Positions 16,903 to 25,762 of a stretch of 64,000 bases of DNA are shown here, one piece after another. The position numbers and the translations under genes were made by a program. The DNA comes from Methylococcaceae bacterium UBA6146. GTDB lineage: Bacteria; Pseudomonadota; Gammaproteobacteria; Methylococcales; Methylomonadaceae. Where the stretch lies: contig DIUY01000021.1 in NCBI GenBank assembly GCA_002422395.1, positions 62,001 to 126,000 of the forward strand, read 5' to 3'. Position 1 is the stretch's first letter; each line of letters starts with the position of its first letter. The notes beneath the pieces were generated by a model that made no database searches, was not told where the DNA came from, and saw nothing but the letters and a program-made list of their open reading frames with translations.

Positions 16903-18291
16903 GTGAACACTGTTGAATTTTCCTCATTACCGCTAAACCCCGCCTTGCTGGATAATATCAAATCCCTTGGCTATACCCATTTGACCCCCATCCAGGCCGA
17001 AACCCTGCCGCACATCCTCGAAGGCCGTGATGTGATTGCCCAAGCCAAAACGGGCAGTGGCAAAACCGCCGCTTTTGGCATAGGCCTGTTGTCGCACCTG
17101 GATCTGAGCCGCTTTAGCGTACAAGCTTTGGTGATTTGCCCGACGCGTGAACTTGCCGATCAAGTCACTAAGGAATTGCGCGGACTGGCGCGGTTTACCC
17201 AAAATTGTAAAATTTTGTCCCTGTGCGGCGGCGTGCCGTTCGGCCCCCAGTTGGCGTCTTTGGAGCATGGCGTGCATATTGTGGTCGGCACACCCGGACG
17301 TTTGCAGGAACATTTGCGCAAACGCAGCTTGCGTTTGAGTAACCTTAAAGTCCTCGTGCTGGATGAGGCCGATAGAATGCTGGATATGGGCTTTGAAGAC
17401 GCCATCAGAGACGTGCTTTCCTACACGCCCAAGCACAAACAAACCCTTTTGTTTTCCGCGACTTATTCCGACCTTATCCGAGAAATGAGCCAGGCGTTTC
17501 AAAACCAACCGGTTTCCGTGAGCATCGACAGCCGTCATCATGACAGCGTCATCGAACAGCGTTTTTATCAAACCGACAAAGCGCAACGGGCTAATGCCTT
17601 GGGCTATCTGTTGGCGTACCACCGCCCTGAATCGACAGTGGTTTTTTGCAACACCAAAAAAGACTGCCAGGATGTCGCTAGCATGCTGGAAAACTGCGGT
17701 TTTTCGGTGCAGGCTTTGCATGGAGACCTGGAACAAAAACACAGGGATCAGGTATTGGTGCGGTTTGCTAATAAAAGTTGCTCCATTTTAGTGGCCACCG
17801 ATGTCGCGGCACGCGGCTTGGATATTAAAGAACTGCAAGCCGTGATTAACTACGAATTGCCTTGGGATGCGGAAATCTATGTGCACCGTATTGGCCGCAC
17901 TGGCCGCGCGGGCAGCAAAGGCCTGGCGCTCAGTTTAGCGACCCAGCAGGAATTGGGCCGTGTTAAAGCGATTGAAGACTATCAGGCAAGCACCGCCCGT
18001 TGGGATGAGGTCGCGCCCTTTGTGATGGGTTACGAACACCGCTTTGAGCCGCCGATGGTGACCTTATGGATAGATGGTGGCCGTAAAAACAAAGTGCGTC
18101 CGGGGGATATATTGGGCGCATTGACTGGTGACGCGGGACTTGCGGGCAGCGAAGTGGGCAAAATTGATATTTTTGACGCCCATGCTTATGTCGCTATCAA
18201 ACGTGATAGCGCCGATAAAGCGCTAAATCAATTAAGAAACGGAAAAATCAAGGGGCGCAGCTTTAATGTGCGTAAGTCGCAGTGGGGATGA
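16903..18291 (+). CDS. dbpA: ATP-dependent RNA helicase DbpA
   Basis: A 462-residue DEAD-box helicase acting in assembly of the large ribosomal subunit. The Q motif is THLTPIQAETLPHIL, Walker A is AKTGSGKTAAFG, the DEAD box is VLDEADRMLDMGF, motif III is FSATYS, and motif VI is HRIGRTGRAGSKG. The C-terminal 75 residues (VTLWIDGGRKNKVRPGDILG, GKIDIFDAHAYVAI) form the DbpA RNA-recognition domain that binds 23S rRNA hairpin 92. This separates DbpA from other DEAD-box proteins. The GTG start at 16903 matches family length. Confidence 0.96.
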   Translation: MNTVEFSSLPLNPALLDNIKSLGYTHLTPIQAETLPHILEGRDVIAQAKTGSGKTAAFGIGLLSHLDLSRFSVQALVICPTRELADQVTKELRGLARFTQNCKILSLCGGVPFGPQLASLEHGVHIVVGTPGRLQEHLRKRSLRLSNLKVLVLDEADRMLDMGFEDAIRDVLSYTPKHKQTLLFSATYSDLIREMSQAFQNQPVSVSIDSRHHDSVIEQRFYQTDKAQRANALGYLLAYHRPESTVVFCNTKKDCQDVASMLENCGFSVQALHGDLEQKHRDQVLVRFANKSCSILVATDVAARGLDIKELQAVINYELPWDAEIYVHRIGRTGRAGSKGLALSLATQQELGRVKAIEDYQASTARWDEVAPFVMGYEHRFEPPMVTLWIDGGRKNKVRPGDILGALTGDAGLAGSEVGKIDIFDAHAYVAIKRDSADKALNQLRNGKIKGRSFNVRKSQWG

Positions 18292-18378
18292 TTGGTTTAT
18301 TGGAATTTGTTTAATGGCGTGGGTTTTTATTGATGGGGGGCGGATGTCTTATGGCCTTGCCAATCAGCCAAGTTCGGA

Positions 18379-18402
18379 GTAAAAAAAACATGTTTTTTTT
18401 AC
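18379..18402. repeat. 24-bp AT palindrome, A8-CATG-T8 core
   Basis: A perfect palindrome GT-A8-CATG-T8-AC sits in the convergent space between dbpA and the SpoIIAA-like gene. It could act as a bidirectional terminator. It also shares CGGAGT plus the A-CATG-T core with the centre of the GGTAGTG-end MITEs, but has no matching termini, so it may be a relic. Confidence 0.5.
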
Positions 18403-18450
18403 CCCATTATTAAGCTAATTTTTATGAAATACGTTGATATTTTGGCTTTC

Positions 18451-18831
18451 TTAACGCTTTAGCCATGCTAAAGCATCATCATAATTTTCAAAGTATTTTG
18501 CTTCACCGGAAATAAACCATGAGCCAATTTTAGCGGCAATCTGTTGCCAATTCTTATTTCCATAAATGGCGATTTTTTCAAATTCACTGCCGTGTTTAAG
18601 TCCAAGCTTGAAATCGTCCCAGGCCGCCCTTAATTCCCAACCTTCCAGTTCTGTCCCATCAACTATGGCTTTTATTTTAGGTTCTTTTACCGCACTAAGA
18701 GCCGAATCGAGCATTGGTGCTATTGTTTCGTAATCTTCATGGGTAAGCCGCCCTACGGCTTTTAGGGACAGGAAAAATTCATCGTCAATTTTTTCGATGC
18801 CTATTGAAAGGCCGTGTTTTGTCGCACTCAT
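18451..18831 (-). CDS. SpoIIAA-like (STAS-fold) protein
   Basis: A 126-residue protein of the SpoIIAA-like family (PF11964 type), a STAS-related alpha/beta fold found as a single cytosolic domain. Visible family features are LSLKAVGRLTHEDYETIAPM, KAIVDGTELEGWELRAAWDDF and the terminal FENYDDALAWLK. The ATG at 18831 is preferred. The open frame continues 26 codons upstream, but that part is not family-like. Function is unknown; members have been linked to lipid binding and membrane association. It stands alone between dbpA and dapB. Confidence 0.85.
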   Translation of the reverse strand: MSATKHGLSIGIEKIDDEFFLSLKAVGRLTHEDYETIAPMLDSALSAVKEPKIKAIVDGTELEGWELRAAWDDFKLGLKHGSEFEKIAIYGNKNWQQIAAKIGSWFISGEAKYFENYDDALAWLKR

Positions 18832-18957
18832 AGTTGTTTTCGCCTTAGATGGGCATAATGTTACGGAAAGGGATCCACGCCCCTCTGGGAGTTTCGGCGC
18901 AGCAGCCAAATTCTGTTGAAAACTTAATTTAAGAGCGGCTAATCGGCGATGAGTTCA

Positions 18958-19761
18958 TTAGGCAAGCCCTAACACATCTTGCATGTCATAAAGCCCGTTT
19001 TCTTTATCCTGTAACCAAACCGCCGCCCTTATGGCGCCGTTGGCGAAGGTCATGCGGCTGCTGGCCTTGTGGGTTATTTCCACGCGTTCGCCTTCATCGG
19101 CGAATATCACGGTGTGTTCACCGACTATATCGCCTGCACGGATTGTTGAAAAACCGATGGTTTTGGGGTCGCGCTCGCCCGTGTTGCCTTCCCGCCCATA
19201 AATTGCACAGTCTTTTAAATCCCGCCCTAGCGTTTTGGCGATGACTTCACCCATACGCAACGCGGTGCCGGAAGGGGCGTCCACCTTGTGGCGATGATGG
19301 GCTTCTATCACTTCGATATCGGTGTAATCACCCATGACTTTGGCGGTCATTTCCAGCAATTTCAGCGATAGGTTGACGCCTACGCTCATATTGGGCGCAA
19401 GCACTATTGCTATGTCTTTGGCGGCTTCTGCAATGGCGGACTTTTGTTCGGCGCTGAAACCGGTCGTGCCGATAACCAGTTTTTTCCCCGCCAGCCGACA
19501 TTGTTCAAGCAGATCCATAGACGCTTCTGGACGGGTGAAGTCAATCACCACATCAAATTGATCGATAACCGCAGACAAATCAGCAACGACTGGAATGCCC
19601 AGTACGCCAATGCCCGCCAGTTCGCCAGCATCCTTGCCGACAGCGTTGCTTTCCGGACGGGAAATGGCGGCGGTAAAGGTTGCTTTTTCAGTCCATGCCG
19701 CCGCTTTAATCAAGCATAAGCCCATGCGCCCTGAGACGCCTACTATTGCAATACGATTCAT
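18958..19761 (-). CDS. dapB: 4-hydroxy-tetrahydrodipicolinate reductase DapB
   Basis: A 267-residue enzyme of the lysine/diaminopimelate pathway that reduces hydroxytetrahydrodipicolinate with NAD(P)H. The nucleotide-binding loop GVSGRMGLCLIKA is at the N-terminus. The catalytic and substrate motif EAHHRHKVDAPSGTALRMGE is intact. It begins 2 bp after the dnaJ stop, so it is transcribed as the last gene of the heat-shock operon. The dnaJ-dapB linkage is widespread in gammaproteobacteria. Confidence 0.97.
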   Translation of the reverse strand: MNRIAIVGVSGRMGLCLIKAAAWTEKATFTAAISRPESNAVGKDAGELAGIGVLGIPVVADLSAVIDQFDVVIDFTRPEASMDLLEQCRLAGKKLVIGTTGFSAEQKSAIAEAAKDIAIVLAPNMSVGVNLSLKLLEMTAKVMGDYTDIEVIEAHHRHKVDAPSGTALRMGEVIAKTLGRDLKDCAIYGREGNTGERDPKTIGFSTIRAGDIVGEHTVIFADEGERVEITHKASSRMTFANGAIRAAVWLQDKENGLYDMQDVLGLA

Positions 19762-19763
19762 GG

Positions 19764-20909
19764 CTAACCCGTTAATTTATCGAAAAAATTTTTCACGCCA
19801 TCCAAAAACGAGTGCTCTTGTGGGCTGTGGTGCTTGCCGCCGCCCGTCAAAGATTCGCCTAGTTTTTCAACCAAAGCTTTTTGTTCTTTGGTCAAATTGA
19901 CGGGTGTTTCAACCAGCACTTTGCACATTAAGTCACCGACTGCGCCACCGCGCACGGGTTTTACCCCTTTGCCGCGCAACCTGAACAATTTCCCAGTCTG
20001 GGTTTCAGGCGGGATTTTTAGCATCACTTTGCCATCCAAAGTGGGCACCGGTATTTCATCGCCTAAACAAGCAGTCACAAAACTGATAGGCACTTCGCAA
20101 TATAAATTTGCACCGTCGCGCGTAAAAATTTCATGCTCTTTAACATGGATTTCAATATAAAGGTCGCCTGCTGGAGCGCCACGCTCGCCCGCCTCGCCTT
20201 CGCCTGCTAGACGGATGCGGTCACCTGTATCGACGCCAGCGGGGATTTTTGCCGATAAGGTTTTGGTTTCCTGAACACGGCCTTGACCATAACATTTTGC
20301 ACAAGGATCTTTTATCTGCTTGCCGGTGCCACGGCAGGTCGGGCAGGTTTGTTGCACAGAGAAGAAGCCTTGTTGCATTCTCACTTGGCCATGGCCATGA
20401 CAGGTGGTGCAGATAACGGGGGATGAACCTTTTTTTGCCCCCGTGCCCGCGCATTCGCCACAGCTCACCAATACCGGAATGCGTATTTTTTGTTCGGTGC
20501 CGGCGACTGCCTCTTCTAGCGTTATTTCTAGGTTATAGCGTAAATCGGAACCGCGTTGTGCGCCGCCACGGCCTCGGCCACCCCCGCCGCCAAAAATATC
20601 GCCGAAGACATCACCGAAAATGTCGCTGAAACCTTCAGCACCGCCGCTAAATCCGCCAGGCCGCCCGCCCATTGACGGATCAACACCGGCGTGGCCGAAT
20701 TGGTCATAAGCGGCGCGTTTTTTAGGGTCTGATAAAATTTCGTAAGCTTCTTTGATCTGCTTGAATTTAACCTCCGCCGCTTGCGGGTTATCCGCATTTC
20801 TATCGGGGTGGTACTTCATCGCCAAGCTACGGTATTTTTTCTTTATCTCCGCATCGCTAGCGTTGCGCTCAATCCCCAGTACCTTGTAAAAATCTTCTTT
20901 TTCTGCCAT
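19764..20909 (-). CDS. dnaJ: Chaperone DnaJ
   Basis: A 381-residue type I J-protein, the co-chaperone that stimulates DnaK ATPase. The J domain contains the HPD tripeptide (YHPDRNADN). A Gly/Phe-rich linker follows (GGRPGGFSGGAEGF, IFGGGGGRGRGG), then four CxxCxGxG zinc motifs (CGECAGTG, CTTCHGHG, CPTCRGTG, CAKCYGQG) and the C-terminal substrate-binding domain. A 254-bp gap from dnaK holds a strong terminator, so dnaJ-dapB may be partly read through or have its own promoter. Confidence 0.98.
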   Translation of the reverse strand: MAEKEDFYKVLGIERNASDAEIKKKYRSLAMKYHPDRNADNPQAAEVKFKQIKEAYEILSDPKKRAAYDQFGHAGVDPSMGGRPGGFSGGAEGFSDIFGDVFGDIFGGGGGRGRGGAQRGSDLRYNLEITLEEAVAGTEQKIRIPVLVSCGECAGTGAKKGSSPVICTTCHGHGQVRMQQGFFSVQQTCPTCRGTGKQIKDPCAKCYGQGRVQETKTLSAKIPAGVDTGDRIRLAGEGEAGERGAPAGDLYIEIHVKEHEIFTRDGANLYCEVPISFVTACLGDEIPVPTLDGKVMLKIPPETQTGKLFRLRGKGVKPVRGGAVGDLMCKVLVETPVNLTKEQKALVEKLGESLTGGGKHHSPQEHSFLDGVKNFFDKLTG

Positions 20910-21068
20910 GGTTTTTTTAACCCTTAATTTATTTAATTTTAATAATTGGCCTTAGCCTTTTAGGCAAGTGCTAATGATTAAAATTAAATAGCTGGAAATG
21001 ATGCTTATTTGATGTTTGCGTTATAGCGGTGGAGTACGTCAACTAAGGCATTATTAATGCGTAAATGC

Positions 21069-21142
21069 AAAAAAGAGGCGTAAGCCTCTTGATTATGTCG
21101 CTTATATGTCTTGTTCCCCCGCCGGTTTGGCGGGGGAACAAG
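21069..21142 (-). terminator. Terminator downstream of dnaK, with preceding strong hairpin
   Basis: On the minus strand a 14-bp GC-rich stem (arms 21142-21129 and 21123-21110, five-base loop) is followed by a second hairpin, AAGAGGC/GCCTCTT (21090-21073). That hairpin runs into TTTTTT. The second is a canonical intrinsic terminator. It would limit dnaJ-dapB transcription relative to dnaK. Confidence 0.85.
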
Positions 21143-21163
21143 ACTTTCCCGCCCGACAATAAG

Positions 21164-23089
21164 TTATTTTTTATCGTCTTCTTTAACTTCTTCAAATTCC
21201 GCGTCAACTACGCCATCATCAGCGGCATGGGCGGATGAGCTGTCAGCATGGCCGTGTTCTTCAGACGCACCTTTTTGGGCATAAACGCGTTCTGCCAATT
21301 TGCCGGACAGTTCGGTCAGGTCGTTGGTTTTAGCTTCGATTTCAGCTTTATCATCACCTTTAACGGCGTCTTTTAGCGCGTTAATGGCTTTTTCAATGTC
21401 CGCTTTTTCATCGGCACCGACTTGGTCGCCCAATTCTTTCAATGATTTTTCTGTGGCATGGATCATGCCATCTGCATGGTTGCGGGCATGAACCAATTCA
21501 GTCAATTTACGGTCTTCATCGGCGTGCGCTTCGGCGTCTTTAATCATGCGTTGCACTTCATCATCGGACAAGCCGCTAGAGGCTTTAATAATAATGGATT
21601 GCTTTTTGCCAGTCGCTTTATCTTTAGCCGACACGTTTAAGATACCGTTCGCATCAATATCAAACGCCACTTCAATTTGTGGGATGCCACGCGGTGCAGG
21701 TGGAATGTCAGCCAAGTCAAAACGACCTAACGATTTGTTGGCTGAGGCTTTTTCACGCTCGCCTTGCAACACATGCACAGTCACTGCGGTTTGGTTGTCA
21801 TCTGCGGTGGAGAAAACCTGTGACGCGTTGGTTGGGATGGTCGTGTTTTTCTCAATCAGTTTAGTCATCACCCCGCCCATGGTTTCAATACCCAGCGACA
21901 GAGGGATAACATCTAACAACAAGACATCTTTAACTTCACCGCCCAATACGCCTGCCTGAATCGCCGCACCTAAGGCAACCGCTTCGTCTGGGTTGACGTC
22001 TTTGCGGGGTTCTTTGCCAAAAATGTCTTTCACCATTTCTTGCACTTTGGGCATACGGGTCTGCCCGCCGACCAAAATCACGTCATTAATGTCTTTTGCC
22101 GACAAGCCCGCATCTTTCAAGGCCATTTCGCAAGGGCCTTTAGTGCGGTTAATCAGTTCTTCAACTAATGATTCAAGCTTAGCACGGGTCAGTTTGACGT
22201 TTAAATGCTTAGGGCCAGTGGCATCGGCAGTAATATAAGGCAAATTGACGTCAGTTTGTTGGCTGGATGACAGCTCGATTTTGGCTTTTTCCGCCGCTTC
22301 TTTCAACCGTTGCAATGCTAACGGGTCATTATGGACATCAACGCCGCTTTCTTTTTTAAACTCGCTCGCCAGATATTCAATAATGCGCGAGTCAAAATCT
22401 TCACCGCCTAAGAACGTGTCGCCGTTGGTTGACAGCACTTCAAACTGGTGTTCGCCTTCAATTTCGGCGATTTCAATGATGGAAATGTCAAACGTACCGC
22501 CACCTAAGTCATAGACTGCAATTTTGGTGTCGCCTTTAGGCTTGTCCATACCGAAAGCCAGTGCAGATGCAGTCGGCTCGTTGATGATACGCTTAACGTC
22601 CAGGCCCGCAATACGTCCGGCATCTTTGGTTGCTTGGCGTTGGGAGTCGTTAAAATACGCAGGCACGGTGATGACCGCTTCAGTGACGGTTTCGCCCAGA
22701 TAGGCTTCAGCGTCTTTTTTCAGTTTCATCAGCACACGCGCGGAAATTTCCGGCGCCGCCATTTTTTTGCCGTGGACTTCAACCCATGCATCGCCGTTTT
22801 CTGCTTCAACGATTTGGTAAGGCACCATTTTGATGTCTTTTTGTACGACGTCATCTTTAAAACGGCGGCCAATCAAACGTTTGATGGCGAATAAGGTGTT
22901 TTTGGGATTGGTGACCGCTTGGCGTTTTGCGGACTGGCCGACTAACACTTCATCATCACTGCTAAAGGCAATAATTGAAGGCGTGGTGCGTGCCCCTTCG
23001 CTGTTTTCGATAACTTTTGCGACACCGTTTTCTAACACGGCGACACACGAGTTGGTGGTTCCTAAATCTATCCCGATTATTTTAGCCAT
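21164..23089 (-). CDS. dnaK: Molecular chaperone DnaK (Hsp70)
   Basis: A 641-residue Hsp70. The ATPase domain begins IIGIDLGTTNSCVAVLENG and contains AVYDLGGGTFDISI and ILVGGQTRMPKVQ. The interdomain linker is EVKDVLLLDVIPLSLGIET, followed by the substrate-binding domain and lid, then an acidic tail ending DAEFEEVKEDDKK. GGAG precedes the ATG by about 7 nt. A sigma-32-like promoter lies 45-70 bp upstream, so dnaK can be induced separately from hrcA-grpE. Confidence 0.99.
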   Translation of the reverse strand: MAKIIGIDLGTTNSCVAVLENGVAKVIENSEGARTTPSIIAFSSDDEVLVGQSAKRQAVTNPKNTLFAIKRLIGRRFKDDVVQKDIKMVPYQIVEAENGDAWVEVHGKKMAAPEISARVLMKLKKDAEAYLGETVTEAVITVPAYFNDSQRQATKDAGRIAGLDVKRIINEPTASALAFGMDKPKGDTKIAVYDLGGGTFDISIIEIAEIEGEHQFEVLSTNGDTFLGGEDFDSRIIEYLASEFKKESGVDVHNDPLALQRLKEAAEKAKIELSSSQQTDVNLPYITADATGPKHLNVKLTRAKLESLVEELINRTKGPCEMALKDAGLSAKDINDVILVGGQTRMPKVQEMVKDIFGKEPRKDVNPDEAVALGAAIQAGVLGGEVKDVLLLDVIPLSLGIETMGGVMTKLIEKNTTIPTNASQVFSTADDNQTAVTVHVLQGEREKASANKSLGRFDLADIPPAPRGIPQIEVAFDIDANGILNVSAKDKATGKKQSIIIKASSGLSDDEVQRMIKDAEAHADEDRKLTELVHARNHADGMIHATEKSLKELGDQVGADEKADIEKAINALKDAVKGDDKAEIEAKTNDLTELSGKLAERVYAQKGASEEHGHADSSSAHAADDGVVDAEFEEVKEDDKK

Positions 23090-23132
23090 TGAATGCTCCA
23101 GAATTTATATAAAATTGTAAAAGTTTTTACCG

Positions 23133-23160
23133 ATATAAGGCTGTTTTTTCTTATTTCAAG
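23133..23160 (-). promoter_or_regulatory. Sigma-32-like heat-shock promoter of dnaK
   Basis: On the minus strand CTTGAAA (23160-23154) is separated by 13 nt from CCTTATAT (23140-23133). This matches the RpoH consensus CTTGAAA-N11-16-CCCATnT closely at the -35 box and moderately at the -10 box. It sits in the 93-bp grpE-dnaK gap, just before the dnaK start. Confidence 0.6.
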
Positions 23161-23182
23161 GCAATGCTTTTAAGCCTAAGTG

Positions 23183-23773
23183 TTAATCCACCGCTTTAGC
23201 GACAACAACCATGGCAGGGCGCAATAAGCGCCCGTTCAGCAGATAACCTTTTTGAAACACATTGACGACGGTGTTAGGCTCGGCATCTTCTGTTGGTTGC
23301 ATCATCATTGCTTGATGCTGTTCGGCGTTAAATGGCTGGCCTTGCGGGTCAATCGCCTCAATATTAAATTTTGCAAACATCGCTTCAAATTGCTTGATGG
23401 TCAATTCGCAGCCTTCCCTGAATTTTTTAACTTCTTCACTGTCGCCAGTCGCTGCCTGCAAACCTAACACTACACTGTCAAAAACGGGCAACAATTCTTT
23501 GGCAAAACGGGTCAGGCCAAATTTATGTGCGTCTTCCAAATCTTTTTGGACCCGTTTTTTTAGGTTTTCCATTTCCGCTTGCACACGCAGGGCTTTATCC
23601 CAGTTGTCCTGGGCTTTTTGCTTGGTTTCTTCAAGCTCTTGTTTTAGCTCTTCAATCGTATATTCGTGCTCGCCTACTTCAGTATGCGGCGCTTCATCGG
23701 TTGCAGCTTCAGTGTTGGTCGCTTCGTTTTCAACCTCTACGGGTGTTTCAGGTGTTTCCTGATCTGTACTCAT
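23183..23773 (-). CDS. grpE: Nucleotide exchange factor GrpE
   Basis: A 196-residue GrpE that releases ADP from DnaK. An acidic disordered N-terminus (about 45 residues, ETPETPVEVENEATNTEAA) leads into the long dimerisation coiled coil (ELKQELEETKQKAQDNWDKA, AEMENLKKRVQKDLEDAHKF). The C-terminal beta-wing ends LLNGRLLRPAMVVVAK. Length and order are normal. It lies 36 bp after hrcA in hrcA-grpE-dnaK-dnaJ-dapB. Confidence 0.98.
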   Translation of the reverse strand: MSTDQETPETPVEVENEATNTEAATDEAPHTEVGEHEYTIEELKQELEETKQKAQDNWDKALRVQAEMENLKKRVQKDLEDAHKFGLTRFAKELLPVFDSVVLGLQAATGDSEEVKKFREGCELTIKQFEAMFAKFNIEAIDPQGQPFNAEQHQAMMMQPTEDAEPNTVVNVFQKGYLLNGRLLRPAMVVVAKAVD

Positions 23774-23809
23774 TGGCTATACCTTATAGTTAGTAGTTGA
23801 TTAAGCAAC

Positions 23810-24868
23810 TTACAATGGGGGTGTGGATTTGGGATTCAAGGCGGCACCTAATAATTTTGCCGTCACATCGACAAAGGGGATGATTTTTTCATACGCCATG
23901 CGCGTAGGGCCGATAACGCCAAGTACGCCGACCACTTCATTGCTGATCGAATAAGACGAGGTCACTAAGCTGCACTGCTGGAATGCCTGATAGCCCGATT
24001 CTTCGCCAATAAAAATCTGTACGCCCTCCGCTTTCATGCACTGGTCCAGCAAATGGATAACGTCCTGTTTTTGGTTAAACGCTTCAAACAGATTTTTTAA
24101 GCGCGTCCTGTCGGCCAGTTCAGAAAAGCCCATTAGGTTGGTTTGGCCGGTCAGCACGTAATCATCTTGCTTGTTATCTTGGCTAAAGGTTAATTGCGCC
24201 ATGTTGATTGCATCAAGCATGCTTTGGTTGATATGCGCCTGATCATTACGCAAGTCTTTTAACACCGCTTCCCTGACCGACACTAAGCTGCGCCCGGAAT
24301 AAATGGAATTTAGGTAATTGGCGGCTTGTTGCAATTCGGATGCGCTAAAGACTTTGTCGGTATGGATGATTTTATTATGGACTTCCTGCTCATTGGTCAC
24401 AAAAATGACTAAAATCCGGTTATTTGATAAGGATAGAAATTCAATATGCCGCAAACAGACAATATCCCGTTTAGGTAAAGTCACCACCCCCGCCATTTGT
24501 GTCAATTCGGCCAGCAATTTTGACGCGACGCCAATAACCCCGCCGGTGTCCTGTGGCCCCGAAAAGCTTTCATTTAAGCGGTTTAAGTCGTTCTTGTCCA
24601 ATGGCTTAACCGTTAACAGGCTGTCAACAAACAAGCGGTAACCGCTAACTGTAGGCACCCGTCCCGCCGAGGTATGCGGCGAATGCACTAATCCTAGGTC
24701 TTCTAAATCAGCCATCACATTGCGGATTGTTGCCGGGCTTAGTTTTAATTCCGAGTCTTTGGCCAATGCCCGCGAGCCGACCGGCTGGCCGTCACTGATA
24801 TAACGCTCAACCAGTGTTTTTAACAACTGTAACGACCGCTCATTTAACTGTTGCTTGCAATGACTCAC
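23810..24868 (-). CDS. hrcA: Heat-inducible transcription repressor HrcA
   Basis: A 352-residue HrcA repressor with an N-terminal winged helix (ERSLQLLKTLVERYISDGQP, SPATIRNVMADLEDLG) and a GAF-like C-terminal region (GVLGVIGPTRMAYEKIIPFV). It binds CIRCE and is kept active by GroEL. The GTG at 24868 with AAAGGGG about 7 nt upstream is preferred to the TTG 15 bp earlier. A CIRCE element lies 25 bp upstream, so the gene is autoregulated. Its presence together with an RpoH-like promoter downstream indicates dual heat-shock control. Confidence 0.97.
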   Translation of the reverse strand: MSHCKQQLNERSLQLLKTLVERYISDGQPVGSRALAKDSELKLSPATIRNVMADLEDLGLVHSPHTSAGRVPTVSGYRLFVDSLLTVKPLDKNDLNRLNESFSGPQDTGGVIGVASKLLAELTQMAGVVTLPKRDIVCLRHIEFLSLSNNRILVIFVTNEQEVHNKIIHTDKVFSASELQQAANYLNSIYSGRSLVSVREAVLKDLRNDQAHINQSMLDAINMAQLTFSQDNKQDDYVLTGQTNLMGFSELADRTRLKNLFEAFNQKQDVIHLLDQCMKAEGVQIFIGEESGYQAFQQCSLVTSSYSISNEVVGVLGVIGPTRMAYEKIIPFVDVTAKLLGAALNPKSTPPL

Positions 24869-24892
24869 ATTAACCCCTTTCAAATAAAAAAA

Positions 24893-24919
24893 TTAGCACT
24901 CAGACAGGAAGAGTGCCAA
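24893..24919. promoter_or_regulatory. CIRCE operator (HrcA binding site)
   Basis: TTAGCACTC at 24893-24901, a 9-nt spacer, and GAGTGCCAA at 24911-24919 match the CIRCE consensus TTAGCACTC-N9-GAGTGCTAA with a single mismatch. It lies between the hrcA start and the promoter at 24926-24954. Confidence 0.95.
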
Positions 24920-24925
24920 TCAGCG

Positions 24926-24954
24926 AAAGTATCAGCTCCCCCCGGCCTTGTCAA
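24926..24954 (-). promoter_or_regulatory. Sigma-70-like promoter of hrcA operon
   Basis: On the minus strand a perfect TTGACA (24954-24949) is followed after 17 nt by TACTTT (24931-24926), a weak -10. The position directly upstream of CIRCE fits a repressor-controlled vegetative promoter. Confidence 0.5.
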
Positions 24955-25024
24955 CAAAGGCCGCTTTAAAAAACGCCGCCAATAGAGCCGATTAATAATT
25001 GGATTTTCAATTGCTTAGAAAAAA

Positions 25025-25762
25025 TCAAAGGGGTTTGGTCGCGGAGACCAGGGCATTAACGCTAAGTCGGTCGGTCAAGTTGACCGCGGTAAAGCCAGCT
25101 TTGTGTAACTGTTGCAAGGCCACGGATTCACGCATGATGTGGTTTTCTGATTCATCATTAAACAAATGCACTATCCACTGCTCCAGTAAATCAGGCTTGT
25201 CGGCTTGGATCAGCACCTTAAAGTAAGCGCTGATTTCTTCTTTGATATGGCGGGTGTGGTTGGAAATGTCGTCTAAGGTGTAGCGGTCACCATTAATAAA
25301 TCGGCCGCCCGGCTTTAACACGCGAAAAATTTCTAGAATCACATCCTGACGATAGGAATTGATAAAATTGTGCAGAGTGTAGGCGGAAGCCACAATGTCG
25401 GCGCTCCCTGTCGCCAGCTTTTTTAGTGCCGCCAGCGCGTCATCGGTACAAAATGCTAGCCGCCCCTCATCAACCCAGGGTTGCAGGTGTTTTTTAGCCT
25501 GATTTTGCATGGTCGGTTCATTGTCGATGCTAAAAACAGTCAGGTCGGTTTTTGAGCTTAGCAGGGACAGGGTTGTGATACCCGTGCCGCCGCCTAATTC
25601 GACAACCTTCAGCGGAATTGTTGACGCGGGATAGCCGTTGACGGCAACCCCTACCAAGCGGCTCATTTCTGTCATCAACGGACAGATTTGCTTCAGCAAG
25701 TCGTAATCCCGCCCAATGATGCCGGAAAACATCGAATCGTATTTGTCTCTATCTAAGCTCAT
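25025..25762 (-). CDS. Class I SAM-dependent methyltransferase
   Basis: A 245-residue Rossmann-fold methyltransferase. Motif I is VVELGGGTGITTLSLL (SAM-binding GxGxG), the acidic ribose-binding residue follows in VFSIDNEPTM, and motif IV/post-I regions read DIVASAYTLHNF and FRVLKPGGRFINGDRY. The C-terminal helices do not reveal the substrate. The start overlaps the stop of the DUF1244 gene by 4 bp (ATGA), so the two are coupled. Methyl acceptor is unknown. Confidence 0.8.
   Translation of the reverse strand: MSLDRDKYDSMFSGIIGRDYDLLKQICPLMTEMSRLVGVAVNGYPASTIPLKVVELGGGTGITTLSLLSSKTDLTVFSIDNEPTMQNQAKKHLQPWVDEGRLAFCTDDALAALKKLATGSADIVASAYTLHNFINSYRQDVILEIFRVLKPGGRFINGDRYTLDDISNHTRHIKEEISAYFKVLIQADKPDLLEQWIVHLFNDESENHIMRESVALQQLHKAGFTAVNLTDRLSVNALVSATKPL

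Noticed and set aside
16933..17742. 269-codon open frame on the minus strand inside dbpA
   Set aside because: It is a shadow of the well-supported helicase gene, with no recognisable domain or ribosome site.
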